This document shows, piece after piece, positions 54,663 through 63,540 of a stretch of 64,000 bases of DNA; position 1 is the stretch's first letter, and each line of letters opens with the position of its first letter. The position numbers and the translations under genes are program-made. A model generated the notes under the pieces. It was not told the origin of the DNA. It did no database searches and was given only the letters and a program-made list of their open reading frames with translations. This DNA is from JAQIBY01 sp963676165 (GTDB lineage: Bacteria; Bacteroidota; Bacteroidia; Bacteroidales; ML635J-15): positions 3,658,001 to 3,722,000 of the forward strand of contig OY781043.1 of the NCBI GenBank assembly GCA_963676165.1, read 5' to 3'.

Positions 54663-55574
54663 ATGACACAAAAACATCCAAATCTTTTTATTGTCGGTGC
54701 TGCAAAATGTGGTACAACATCACTCTATTACCATTTGATGAAGCATCCGGAGATTTATTTCTGCGAAGTTGTGAAAGAACCGTATTATTTCTCAACTAAG
54801 TATGCCAAGATTCCACATCATGGTAAAGAAGATGAAATCAACGACAACAAAAGAACAAGCCTAAAAACCTTTGAGCATTATCTTGAGCTTTTTAAAGATG
54901 CAAAGGATGAAAAAATCATTGGTGAAGCTTCTACGGACTATCTGTATTTCTACCAAGTTGCTGATGATATCAAAGCCATGAATCCAGATGCAAAAATTGT
55001 GATTAGTTTACGAAACCCTATCGATAGAGCATTTTCAGCATATTACCATCAAGTCAGTAAAGACAGAGAAAATTTGTCCTTTGAGAAGGCATTAGAGGCA
55101 GAGGAAGGCCGCATCAAAGACAATTACAGCTTTATTTGGAGATATAAAGACGTTGGTTTATACTCAAAACGTGTTAAGCATTTCTTGGATGTTTTTGGTC
55201 AGGATAAGGTGAAAATCATTTTATTCGACGACATTAAAAATGATATTACTTCCGTTGTTCATGATGTGTTGAATTTTTTAAAACTGGATACCGATTTAAA
55301 AGTTAACGCTTCTGAAAAACACAGAGCAACAGGCGTGTATCGTTTTAAAAAATTCAATGATTTGATGTTTAAACAAACCTTTGTGCGTAAGATTTTGCAA
55401 AAACTCTTGTCGCAAAAAGCAAGAAATCGTTTATTGTTAAAATTAACGAATATGAACTTGAAGAAACCTCAAATGAATAATGATACTCGTAAATACCTTA
55501 TCGATTATTTCAAAGAGGATATTCTTGAAACCGAAAAAATTATTGGCAGAGATTTACAACACTGGTTGAAGTAG
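54663..55574 (+). CDS. Sulfotransferase domain protein
   Basis: A 303-residue PAPS-dependent sulfotransferase, probably acting on a glycan or lipid. The 5'-phosphosulfate loop is LFIVGAAKCGTTSLYYHL near the start, and the 3'-phosphate site is in AKIVISLRNPIDRAFSAYYH. The frame is open from 54582, overlapping licD, but the ATG at 54663 (MTQKHPN) fits the family. The last 40 residues are basic. Confidence 0.93.
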   Translation: MTQKHPNLFIVGAAKCGTTSLYYHLMKHPEIYFCEVVKEPYYFSTKYAKIPHHGKEDEINDNKRTSLKTFEHYLELFKDAKDEKIIGEASTDYLYFYQVADDIKAMNPDAKIVISLRNPIDRAFSAYYHQVSKDRENLSFEKALEAEEGRIKDNYSFIWRYKDVGLYSKRVKHFLDVFGQDKVKIILFDDIKNDITSVVHDVLNFLKLDTDLKVNASEKHRATGVYRFKKFNDLMFKQTFVRKILQKLLSQKARNRLLLKLTNMNLKKPQMNNDTRKYLIDYFKEDILETEKIIGRDLQHWLK

Positions 55575-55620
55575 AATTTCTACCTATGTAAGTTGAATAA
55601 AAACCTGAAAATCAAATAGA

Positions 55621-57453
55621 ATGCAAGCAATTATTTTAGCCGCTGGAATGGGTAAACGACTGAAGGATCTAACAAAAGATCGTACTAAGTGCATGGTAAA
55701 AGTGAATGGGGTTACACTCATTGAGCGCATGTTACGGCAAATTGATGCATTAAACATCTCCAAAATTGTGGTGGTGGTCGGCTACCATGGTCAAGAGCTA
55801 ATTGAGTTTATTTCAGATTTGAATATTCAAACAAATATTGAATTTATCGATAATAAGATATACGATAAAACCAATAACATTTACTCGTTGTATATGGCAA
55901 AAGACGAGCTGCTCAGCAATGATACACTGTTGTTCGAATCCGATTTGATTTTTGAAGATGCTGTTTTACAACGTATTGTAAATGATCCACATCCAAATCT
56001 CACTCTAGTTTCAAAATATGAAAGCTGGATGGATGGAACCGTTGTTACCATTGATGATGATAATAATATTACCAATTTCTTAGGGAAAAACAGCTTCAAT
56101 TTTAATCATATTGATGACTATTATAAAACGGTAAATATTTACAAATTCAGTAAAGCCTTTTCGAATTCACACTATGTTCCGTTTCTTGAGGCTTACAGTA
56201 AAGCCCTTGGGAATAATGAGTATTACGAACAAGTACTGAAAGTCATTACTCCATTGGAAAAGCCAGAAATAAAAGCACTCCCATTGGATAATGAAAAATG
56301 GTATGAAATTGATGATATTCAAGATTTGGATATTGCCGAAAGCATTTTTACACAATCCAACTCAGAGAAATTGCAGCGCATACAAAAACGATATGGTGGA
56401 TATTGGAGATATCCTCAACTTATTGATTTTTGCTATCTCGTGAACCCATATTTCCCTCCTCAAAAGCTAATGGATGAAATAAAAGTGAATTTTGAACAGT
56501 TATTGACAGAATATCCTTCTGGTATGGATGTTAATAGTTTGTTGATTGCAAAGTATTTTGACATGGATATCAAGCATGTGTGTGTTGGAAATGGAGCGGC
56601 AGAAATCATAAAGTCAATAACAGGGAAATTACAGGGAAAGTTTGGAATTGTCATTCCTACATTTGAAGAGTATCCCAATCGATTATCTAAAGATGACATC
56701 GTCAATTTTATACCGCAGAATTCAGATTTTAAATATGATGCAAATGATTTAATTGAGTTTTACAGTAAGTCAGAGAACCAAATATCGAATTTAGTGCTTA
56801 TTAATCCAGATAATCCGTCAGGGAATTTCTTGAATAAGCCTGACGTATTGAAACTTGCAGAGTGGACAAAAGCCAATAATATGCATCTAGTTTTGGATGA
56901 ATCATTTATTGATTTTGCTGAGAGTGGGAAAAATGAAAGCCTATTGTTGAGAGAAATCATCCAAGAATATTCCAATCTAGTTTTGATAAAAAGTATATCT
57001 AAATCTTTTGGCGTTCCGGGACTTCGGTTGGGTTTTGCCGCTTCATCAAATACCAATTTGATTCAATTCATGAAAAAGGATATGTCGATTTGGAATATCA
57101 ATTCCTTTGCTGAGTTTTATTTGCAAATTGCTGAGAAATACAGAGCCAGCTATTGGTCAGCGATTGATCGTTTCAAAGAGGAAAGGCGTATCTTTCTGGG
57201 AAAATTGAAGCAACTTGAAATACTTCGTCCAATCGAAACAGAATCCAATTATTTCTTGTGTGAAGTGCATGGTTCAGCTCAGAAATTGACAGAGATTTTA
57301 TTGACGGATTTTAATGTATTTATCAAAGATTTATCTCCAAAGAAAGGATTTGAAAACAAGGAATACATACGAATTAGCATTAAAACTCAAGAGGAAAACA
57401 ATCAGTTAATTGACGCTATTCGTCATATACAGAAGTCAGATATTATTCTTTAA
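55621..57453 (+). CDS. Fused LicC-like nucleotidyltransferase and PLP-dependent enzyme
   Basis: A 610-residue bifunctional protein. Residues 1 to about 245 form a nucleotidyltransferase of the LicC type: MQAIILAAGMGKRL, with KCMVKVNG, DNKIYDKTNNIYSLYMA and the metal Asp in FESDLIFE. Residues about 260-605 form a class I/II aminotransferase-fold enzyme nearest to HisC/CobD: VGNGAAEIIKS, NPDNPSG, LDESFIDF and the PLP-binding Lys461 in KSISKSFGVPGLRLGF. CobD-type enzymes can decarboxylate phospho-amino acids, so one chain could make and activate an amino-alcohol phosphate for LicD. An aminotransferase role is equally possible on sequence. Confidence 0.85.
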   Translation: MQAIILAAGMGKRLKDLTKDRTKCMVKVNGVTLIERMLRQIDALNISKIVVVVGYHGQELIEFISDLNIQTNIEFIDNKIYDKTNNIYSLYMAKDELLSNDTLLFESDLIFEDAVLQRIVNDPHPNLTLVSKYESWMDGTVVTIDDDNNITNFLGKNSFNFNHIDDYYKTVNIYKFSKAFSNSHYVPFLEAYSKALGNNEYYEQVLKVITPLEKPEIKALPLDNEKWYEIDDIQDLDIAESIFTQSNSEKLQRIQKRYGGYWRYPQLIDFCYLVNPYFPPQKLMDEIKVNFEQLLTEYPSGMDVNSLLIAKYFDMDIKHVCVGNGAAEIIKSITGKLQGKFGIVIPTFEEYPNRLSKDDIVNFIPQNSDFKYDANDLIEFYSKSENQISNLVLINPDNPSGNFLNKPDVLKLAEWTKANNMHLVLDESFIDFAESGKNESLLLREIIQEYSNLVLIKSISKSFGVPGLRLGFAASSNTNLIQFMKKDMSIWNINSFAEFYLQIAEKYRASYWSAIDRFKEERRIFLGKLKQLEILRPIETESNYFLCEVHGSAQKLTEILLTDFNVFIKDLSPKKGFENKEYIRISIKTQEENNQLIDAIRHIQKSDIIL

Positions 57454-57495
57454 CTATCCTTGATTTGTTCAAGATGTTTGATTAATGAAAAAAGT

Positions 57496-58848
57496 ATGAG
57501 AGTACATTTTATAGCAATCGGTGGTGCGGCAATGCATAATCTTGCAATTGCTTTGAAAGAAAAAGATTATCAAGTAAGTGGATCTGATGATGAGATTTTC
57601 GATCCTTCAAAATCAAGACTAGATAAGCATGGTTTGCTTCCTGATGTATGGGGTTGGTTTCCTAAGAAAATCACAACTGACATTGATGCTATCATTTTAG
57701 GTATGCATGCCAAAAAAGATAATCCTGAATTGTTAAAAGCGCAGGAATTGGGTTTAAAAATCTATTCCTACCCTGAATTCCTTTACCAGCAAACCCAAAA
57801 TAAAAAGCGTATTGTAATTGCTGGGAGTCATGGTAAGACCAGTATCACAAGTATGGTCATGCACGTTTTGAAAACAAATAAGGTGAATTTTGACTATATG
57901 GTTGGAGCACAAATTGAGGGATTTGATACCATGGTTAACTTGTCAGAGAAAAACGAAATTGCAATCTTCGAAGGAGACGAGTATCTTTCTTCTCCTATCG
58001 ATTTGAGATCAAAGTTTCTGTGGTATAAACCTCATGCTGCTGTCATTACAGGAATTGCTTGGGATCATGCCAATGTGTTTAAAACGGAAGAAATCTATAT
58101 TGAGCAATTTAAATCCTTTATTCAAAGCATCCAAGATGGTGGGCATCTCTACTATTACAATGGGGATGACAAGTTAAATTCCATTGCTGGTGTTAATAAG
58201 AAAATCAACTCAATGGCATATCAGGCACATCCTTATAAAGTGGATTCGCAAACGGCATATCTGGAGACAGAAGAACGAAACTATGAATTACAGATTTTTG
58301 GTGCTCATAACATGCAAAATGTTCAGGCGGCAAAACATTTGTGTCGTGAGGCTGGAATAAATGATGAAGCATTTTATCGTGCAATTCAAAGTTTTAAAGG
58401 AGCTTCTCGCAGACTTGAGCATCTTTCTAAACATAATGATTTGGATGTTTTCCTTGATTTTGCACATGCTCCTTCCAAGGTGAAAGCAACATGCGCTGCA
58501 GTGAAAGAACGTAATCCAGAAAGGCATTTAACAGCTGTGTTAGAATTGCACACATTTAGCTCTCTGAATGCAGATTTCCTTCCTCAGTATAAGGATGCTT
58601 TAGCTGCCGCAGATTCAGCCTACGTATATTTTAATCCTGAGGTAGTAAAACATAAGCAATTACCTGAATTGTCAGTTGAATTTGTTCAGGCTTGTTTTCA
58701 TACTAACCCTTTGGTTTTCACACAATCTGGTGATTTATTGAAAGCGGTAGAAACACATCTAAATACACCCGGAAATTTGCTAATCATGACCTCGGGAAAT
58801 TTTGATGGTCAGGATATTAAACTGTTTGCAAAAAATCTCACAAAATAA
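57496..58848 (+). CDS. mpl: Mpl-type UDP-N-acetylmuramate peptide ligase
   Basis: A 450-residue Mur ligase that joins UDP-MurNAc to recycled wall tripeptide (or acts as a MurC relative). The N-terminal Rossmann segment is MRVHFIAIGGAAMHNLAIAL, the ATP loop is IVIAGSHGKTSITSMV, and the central VFEGDEYLSSPID/GIAWDHANVFKT and C-terminal DFAHAPSKVKAT segments agree with Mpl. The ATG at 57496 is chosen because the N-terminal dinucleotide fold begins there; an upstream ATG at 57460 adds 12 non-matching residues. Confidence 0.88.
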   Translation: MRVHFIAIGGAAMHNLAIALKEKDYQVSGSDDEIFDPSKSRLDKHGLLPDVWGWFPKKITTDIDAIILGMHAKKDNPELLKAQELGLKIYSYPEFLYQQTQNKKRIVIAGSHGKTSITSMVMHVLKTNKVNFDYMVGAQIEGFDTMVNLSEKNEIAIFEGDEYLSSPIDLRSKFLWYKPHAAVITGIAWDHANVFKTEEIYIEQFKSFIQSIQDGGHLYYYNGDDKLNSIAGVNKKINSMAYQAHPYKVDSQTAYLETEERNYELQIFGAHNMQNVQAAKHLCREAGINDEAFYRAIQSFKGASRRLEHLSKHNDLDVFLDFAHAPSKVKATCAAVKERNPERHLTAVLELHTFSSLNADFLPQYKDALAAADSAYVYFNPEVVKHKQLPELSVEFVQACFHTNPLVFTQSGDLLKAVETHLNTPGNLLIMTSGNFDGQDIKLFAKNLTK

Positions 58849-58853
58849 GCACT

Positions 58854-59312
58854 ATGAAATATACACTGTCAGGCATACTTGTTTTTGTTTTATTGGTTTT
58901 TGGATTGACTTCCTGCAATATTCAATCCCCAATAATTGAAAAACCAACATCTTACGAAGTTGAAAAATTAGATTTTCAGGATATTAAATTGAAAATATGG
59001 CTTCCGATTGAGAATCCGAACAAAATCAGTTTCAATATCAAGGATGTGGATATGGATATCTATGTCAATGGATTAAAATTGGGAAAGGTTACAAAGCTCG
59101 AGAAAGTACGTATTCCCAAGGAATCTAAAGATATTTATGCAATTAAACTCCATGTCAAAGTAAAGGACCTTGGAATGAGTTCTATGGCTGCTATGCGTGA
59201 ATTGAAAAGCCGTCGTATAAAGATAAAACTGGATGGCTCTGTGACAGTTTCTAAGTTTGTTATTGTTAAAAAGATTGATGTCGTTGCTGAAGAATCCGTC
59301 AAAATTTGGTAG
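58854..59312 (+). CDS. LEA type 2 (WHy-like) lipoprotein
   Basis: A 152-residue predicted lipoprotein (lipobox VFGLTSC, Cys near residue 21). The mature part is one LEA_2 domain with LKIWLPIENPNKISFNIKDV, DIYVNGLKLGKV and the terminal strands. Such domains occur in Bacteroidota envelope proteins without an assigned task. It starts five bases after mpl and is likely co-transcribed. Confidence 0.82.
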   Translation: MKYTLSGILVFVLLVFGLTSCNIQSPIIEKPTSYEVEKLDFQDIKLKIWLPIENPNKISFNIKDVDMDIYVNGLKLGKVTKLEKVRIPKESKDIYAIKLHVKVKDLGMSSMAAMRELKSRRIKIKLDGSVTVSKFVIVKKIDVVAEESVKIW

Positions 59313-59342
59313 TTTAGCATGAGATTTGAATACAGATTTGCT

Positions 59343-59831
59343 ATGAATAAAAAAATACTCATCATATTAAGTGCATTCGTGTTTGTGGGTTTTAGCCTTT
59401 GTGCTCAGACTCCTCCCGAGGAAGTCTCTACTCCAGCATCCATAAAAGCCGAAGAGATTTCATTATTTTCTCCCAGCAGTTATTCTGGGGATGTTAATAT
59501 CAATCAAGCGGGAAGTATTGCCCAATTAGCGGGAGTAAGAAAAAGTATTCTGAAGAAACAGAAAGGATTTGAAGGATACAGAATCCGAATTTTTGCTAAA
59601 ACTGGTGCTGGTGCACGTAGTGAAGCTGACGATATTAAAGTGAGTTTCCGTGAGAAATTTGATGATGTTACTCCTTACCTTCATTATAACTCTCCAAACT
59701 GGGAAATTCATGTTGGAAATTTTCGTACTCGTATGGAAGCCATGCAAATGATGGAGGAAATAAAGGAAGATTATCCTCAAGCTTTTATTGTAAAAGCAAT
59801 CATAGAGTTTCCTGAATTAGAAGATGATTAG
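59343..59831 (+). CDS. SPOR domain protein
   Basis: A 162-residue exported protein with a signal peptide (MNKKILIILSAFVFVGFSLCAQ). Residues about 80-155 form a SPOR domain (GYRIRIFAKTGAGARSEA, then WEIHVGNFRTRMEAMQMMEEI), which binds peptidoglycan lacking stem peptides. The longer frame from 59319 adds eight residues before the signal peptide and is rejected. It overlaps the transketolase start by eight bases and follows the mpl and LEA genes, giving a cell-wall flavour to this stretch. Confidence 0.88.
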   Translation: MNKKILIILSAFVFVGFSLCAQTPPEEVSTPASIKAEEISLFSPSSYSGDVNINQAGSIAQLAGVRKSILKKQKGFEGYRIRIFAKTGAGARSEADDIKVSFREKFDDVTPYLHYNSPNWEIHVGNFRTRMEAMQMMEEIKEDYPQAFIVKAIIEFPELEDD

Positions 59832-60642
59832 CATGAGTTCTATTGATTTAGTGCATATTGCTAAGCAAATACGCAAACAAATTTTACTATCATTACATGC
59901 TGCTGGTTCCGGGCACCTGGGTGGATCTTTAGGTCTTGCAGATGTATTTACTGTGTTGTATTTCGATTTTCTAAATTATGATGCAAACAATTCTCATTGG
60001 GGAAAAAGAGATCGCCTTGTTTTATCCATCGGACATGTTGCTCCCGTATTGTATGCTAGTTTAGCAGAAGCTGGTTATTTCCCGAAAGATGAACTTCTGA
60101 CGCTTCGTAAAACTGGCACAAGGCTACAAGGACATCCCGCATTGGAACATGGAATACCTGGACTAGAAACCTCTGCTGGATCATTAGGTCAAGGTCTTTC
60201 TATTGCGGTAGGAATGGCACTTGCCAATAAAATTGACAACAATAACCAACGCGTTGTTGCTATTCTCGGTGATGGCGAACTACAGGAAGGAAGCATTTGG
60301 GAAGCTGCTATGAGTGCTAGCCATCATAATTTGCATAGACTTTTTGCCATTGTTGATAGAAATAAATTGCAAATTGACGGAAAAACCGAAAATGTCATGA
60401 GCCTTGAGCCACTTGTAGACAAATGGAAAAGCTTTGGCTGGCATGTGTTATCATGCAATGGCAATTCTATTCCTGAAATTCAGACAGCACTTAAAGAGGC
60501 TGATGCTAGCAATAAGCCTACGGTTATTATTGCCAATACTAAGATGGGTGCTGGTGTAAAGTCCATCGAAAACAATTACAAATGGCATGGCAAAGCTCCC
60601 AATGATAATGAGCTTGAAGCTTTCCTCAATGAGCTTTGCTAA
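59824..60642 (+). CDS. Transketolase, N-terminal subunit
   Basis: A 272-residue protein equal to the thiamine-diphosphate-binding (PP) half of transketolase. AAGSGHLGGSLGLADVFTVLY, the LGQGLSIAVGMALANK motif, and GDGELQEGSIWEAAMSASHHNLHRLFAIVDRNKLQIDG (metal and ThDP binding) are all present. The partner C-terminal (PYR) subunit, usually the next gene, is absent: a TonB receptor gene converges one base further on. The start could also be ATG at 59833. It overlaps the SPOR gene by eight bases. Confidence 0.93.
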   Translation: MISMSSIDLVHIAKQIRKQILLSLHAAGSGHLGGSLGLADVFTVLYFDFLNYDANNSHWGKRDRLVLSIGHVAPVLYASLAEAGYFPKDELLTLRKTGTRLQGHPALEHGIPGLETSAGSLGQGLSIAVGMALANKIDNNNQRVVAILGDGELQEGSIWEAAMSASHHNLHRLFAIVDRNKLQIDGKTENVMSLEPLVDKWKSFGWHVLSCNGNSIPEIQTALKEADASNKPTVIIANTKMGAGVKSIENNYKWHGKAPNDNELEAFLNELC

Positions 60643-60643
60643 A

Positions 60644-63106
60644 TTAAAAATTGGCTCTTAAACTAAGCATAACACGTCTTCCCATTGCAGGAATGCCAGA
60701 GGAATATGGTCTGTATAGCTGATCGGTTAAATTTTCACCAGCGACAGAAAGATGGAGGTTTTCATTCATTGCGTAATTCACTCGTAAATTGAGTGTCATC
60801 CATGCTGGAGAATATAAACCTTCCTCGTTAAAACGTTGGTCTTTAGGAAGCTCAAGTTGAGCCTCAGCATATTCAGCATCAACGAGGTACATGTTTGTTT
60901 TTCCATGTTCTTCTGGACTAAGGTCCTCAGGAGAAATCTCACCATTATACACAGCAAAGGCATCAATTTTTACATGTCCAAAATTGAAAAGTATATGAGT
61001 TTGACCAAACAAAGGAGGTACATGTCGGTATGGGTTTCCATCCTGATCTTCCCCTGCAGTAAAGTTGATTTGCGTTTTCAAACTGATGTTTTTATTAATA
61101 TCTGCATACACACCGGCAAAAGCTCCATAAACATCAACCCTTCCAATGTTTTGTATTGCCTGAACAGCAGATAATTCACCGTCATAAACAATGGAATCCT
61201 GACCATCAAAACTGAAGTCATCACGTATCATTGCATTCGTTAAAATGGTGTAAAATGCTCCTGCATCAACCCGAATAAAGTCCGCAAAAGTTTTGCTGGT
61301 GCTGAAATCTAAATTGTATGCATATTCTGGTTTCAGATTTTCGTTTGGTACAACCACAGATCCAGGTTCAGAATCAAAGACTTTTCCAATGTCATCAATG
61401 TTTGGGGCTCTGTATCCTGTGCTTAAATTCAGATTCATTTGCCATGTTTTGCTTGGATTGAAAACGATACCTAGCAGTGCGTTAGGAGCAAGACCTGTCA
61501 TCTCAATTTTATTGTACGGGAAGTCATAGAATTCTTTAGAAAATGGGGCAAAAGCATATATTCCATTCACACGAATTCCGGTATTCATTGTCAATTTTGA
61601 AGCCATCAAATAGCGATGTGTCACATATATCGCAGCAGTACTGTAATCTGAATTGTTGGGGTATCTTGGTGCAACTGCAGACTCTTCTTCTGTTAAAATG
61701 TTTTCCTGATGTCCAAATGAATAAATTTTACTCATTGTTCCTTCAAGACCATAGAATATGGCGTTTTTACCATTAAGTGCCTTAAAAAAGTCTGCATTTA
61801 AGCTCATCATCTGAACCTGTTCTGTACGGTGTCTTAATGTTTCGGAATTTAATTTTCTATCGTGACGACTTTCTTCGTAATCTTGATAGGCAAACTGTAT
61901 TTTCATGTCGTCAAATAGTCCATTTGCTTTGTGATCCTCGTATTTTAATGCATGCATCATCCATTGTTGTGGTCCATAGTACCATTGAGCGTATTTTGGA
62001 GTTCCTGAGGATAGCTGAGTTAAACGATCATATCGTGGAACATTACTTGTTGTGCTGTAATGGAATGCGTATTCCATGGTTTTCTTATCGGTTATTTTAT
62101 ATGCTATTTTTTCTAAAAGATTAAGTTGACTATAACCTGAAAAACGAGCTAAATACGGATCATAATTTGGAACGACAGAATCTTGATCATCATACCGTAA
62201 TACAACATCATCTTTTGTCATTTGGGAAGTGAACGCTTCAGAGAGCCCACTTTTTCCCATGTGTAAATCTCCAAAGTCCGATGCAGTAATGCTAGTAACT
62301 GAGCTCCACTTTTCTCCTGCTATATTGACATCAAAATGACCTGTACGTTCACGGTTTCCAGTGTTGTATCTAACAAGTGCATTTCCAGTGAAAACCAAAG
62401 AATCGTTTTCTGAAAATTGGTGATTGAACGTGTGGAAATCCATGATACCACCTATTGCGTCGCTACCATAAATGACAGAACCCGGACCAAAAATTACCTC
62501 ACTACCTTCAAGTGAATTTGGATCAATAGAAATCACATTTTGTAAATTGCCATGACGATAGATTGGGTTGTTCATACGTATGCCATCCACAACAATAAGA
62601 ACTTTATTGGATGCAAAGCCTCGAATCATTGGAGATCCGCCTCCCATTTGTGATTTTTGAATGAAAACCTGCCCTGTGTTTCCAAGCATGTCTGCAGACG
62701 TTTGAGGTTCTGATAGTCGTATTTCCGACATAGGGATTTGCACTATGTGCATAGGAACTTCTTCTTTCTTTTGCTCCCAACGGCTTGCAGATATAACAGT
62801 TTCTTTTAAGTGAATGACACTTGGGAATAGTGCTAATTTAAATTCTTTTTTCTTTAATTCCTGATACGAAATGAGAACCGTTTGAAATGCAGTGTGATGA
62901 AACACTAAGGTGTCTGTTGTGCTAAAGACTTTAAGATCCGCAATTCCTTGTTTGTTACTTAGTGTGGAATGTGTTTCGCTAAAGTTAATGATACTCACAT
63001 TGGGTATCCCTTTTCCTGTGGATTTGTCAATGATTTTCACTGTTTGTCCTTTCATTGTGTAGAATGAAAAAACCATCATAAAAACCAGTAATAGTCTATT
63101 TTTCAT
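60644..63106 (-). CDS. TonB-dependent receptor
   Basis: An 820-residue outer-membrane receptor with a signal peptide (MKNRLLLVFMMVFSFYTMKGQ). A carboxypeptidase-like beta domain is at about 25-100 (VKIIDKSTGKGIPNVSI), followed by a plug domain (SADMLGNTGQVFIQKSQMGGGSPMIRG, KVLIVVDGIRMNNPIYRHGNLQ, GPGSVIYGSDAIGG) and a 22-strand-type barrel ending in RVMLSLRANF. The plug resembles receptors for haem, haemoglobin or other metal complexes, but the ligand is uncertain. A start at 63121 would add five residues; the signal peptide favours 63106. No partner gene is adjacent. Confidence 0.92.
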   Translation of the reverse strand: MKNRLLLVFMMVFSFYTMKGQTVKIIDKSTGKGIPNVSIINFSETHSTLSNKQGIADLKVFSTTDTLVFHHTAFQTVLISYQELKKKEFKLALFPSVIHLKETVISASRWEQKKEEVPMHIVQIPMSEIRLSEPQTSADMLGNTGQVFIQKSQMGGGSPMIRGFASNKVLIVVDGIRMNNPIYRHGNLQNVISIDPNSLEGSEVIFGPGSVIYGSDAIGGIMDFHTFNHQFSENDSLVFTGNALVRYNTGNRERTGHFDVNIAGEKWSSVTSITASDFGDLHMGKSGLSEAFTSQMTKDDVVLRYDDQDSVVPNYDPYLARFSGYSQLNLLEKIAYKITDKKTMEYAFHYSTTSNVPRYDRLTQLSSGTPKYAQWYYGPQQWMMHALKYEDHKANGLFDDMKIQFAYQDYEESRHDRKLNSETLRHRTEQVQMMSLNADFFKALNGKNAIFYGLEGTMSKIYSFGHQENILTEEESAVAPRYPNNSDYSTAAIYVTHRYLMASKLTMNTGIRVNGIYAFAPFSKEFYDFPYNKIEMTGLAPNALLGIVFNPSKTWQMNLNLSTGYRAPNIDDIGKVFDSEPGSVVVPNENLKPEYAYNLDFSTSKTFADFIRVDAGAFYTILTNAMIRDDFSFDGQDSIVYDGELSAVQAIQNIGRVDVYGAFAGVYADINKNISLKTQINFTAGEDQDGNPYRHVPPLFGQTHILFNFGHVKIDAFAVYNGEISPEDLSPEEHGKTNMYLVDAEYAEAQLELPKDQRFNEEGLYSPAWMTLNLRVNYAMNENLHLSVAGENLTDQLYRPYSSGIPAMGRRVMLSLRANF

Positions 63107-63221
63107 TGCAATAATTTTCAAAATTCAAACTCTGTTCGTTCTATGTTTTGACCCCTTATTTTTTGTCAAAAACCGACCCGTTAATATGCAAAAATCACGC
63201 CATAAAGTTAGTTTTTTGGGG

Positions 63222-63238
63222 GGATGGAAGATGGGATT
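63222..63238. repeat. Copy of the tRNA-His 3' end
   Basis: These 17 bases match 63330-63346, the 3' end of tRNA-His plus one base, at 16 of 17 positions and in the same orientation (14 in a row identical: TGGAAGATGGGATT). They lie 108 bases beyond the tRNA's own 3' end. Confidence 0.75.
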
Positions 63239-63298
63239 ACCTTCGGTGATACCCTGATGGGGGATAATCAAAACAAAGTTTCATTCGTAGTTTACAAT

Positions 63299-63324
63299 AA
63301 AAAAGGCTCCCTAACGGAAGCCTT
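63299..63324 (-). terminator. Terminator of tRNA-His
   Basis: On the minus strand AAAGGCT and AGCCTTT (63324-63318 and 63307-63301) pair, with two further CC/GG pairs inside, and are followed by a short T run. It lies just past the tRNA 3' end. Confidence 0.75.
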
Positions 63325-63330
63325 TGTTTT

Positions 63331-63406
63331 GGGTGGAAGATGGGATTTGAACCCACGACCCCTGGAACCACAATCCAGTGCTCTAACCAACTGAGCTACA
63401 TCCACC
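63331..63406 (-). tRNA. tRNA-His (anticodon GTG)
   Basis: Minus-strand cloverleaf of 76 bases counting G-1 and C73. The anticodon stem is CTGGA/TCCAG around TTGTGGT with anticodon GTG. The D arm is AGCTCAGTTGGTTAGAGC and the T arm GTGGG-TTCAAAT-CCCAT. The extra G at -1 opposite C73, the identity mark of tRNA-His, is encoded. The acceptor stem has one T-T mismatch, and CCA is not encoded. Confidence 0.95.
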
Positions 63407-63492
63407 ATTTCAAGGACTGCAAAGATAAATAATAAAAACAATATGATGCAAGTTTTTAATTAATAAAATTACAATGATGAATCGAAAATAAA

Positions 63493-63524
63493 TTGTAAAC
63501 AGATGAATTGTAATATTATCTTTG
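63493..63524 (+). promoter_or_regulatory. Promoter of the terminal flippase gene
   Basis: TTG at 63493-63495 and TATCTTTG at 63517-63524 are 21 bases apart and fit the Bacteroidetes -33/-7 elements. The message would begin about ten bases before the GTG at 63541. Confidence 0.65.
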
Positions 63525-63540
63525 TATAAAAATACTTGAA

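Noticed and set aside
55621..57453. Calling the fusion a phosphonate PntC-AEP transaminase
   Set aside because: The C-terminal half shows HisC/CobD-type motifs, not the class V pattern expected for AEP transaminase, and no PepM gene is present in the window.
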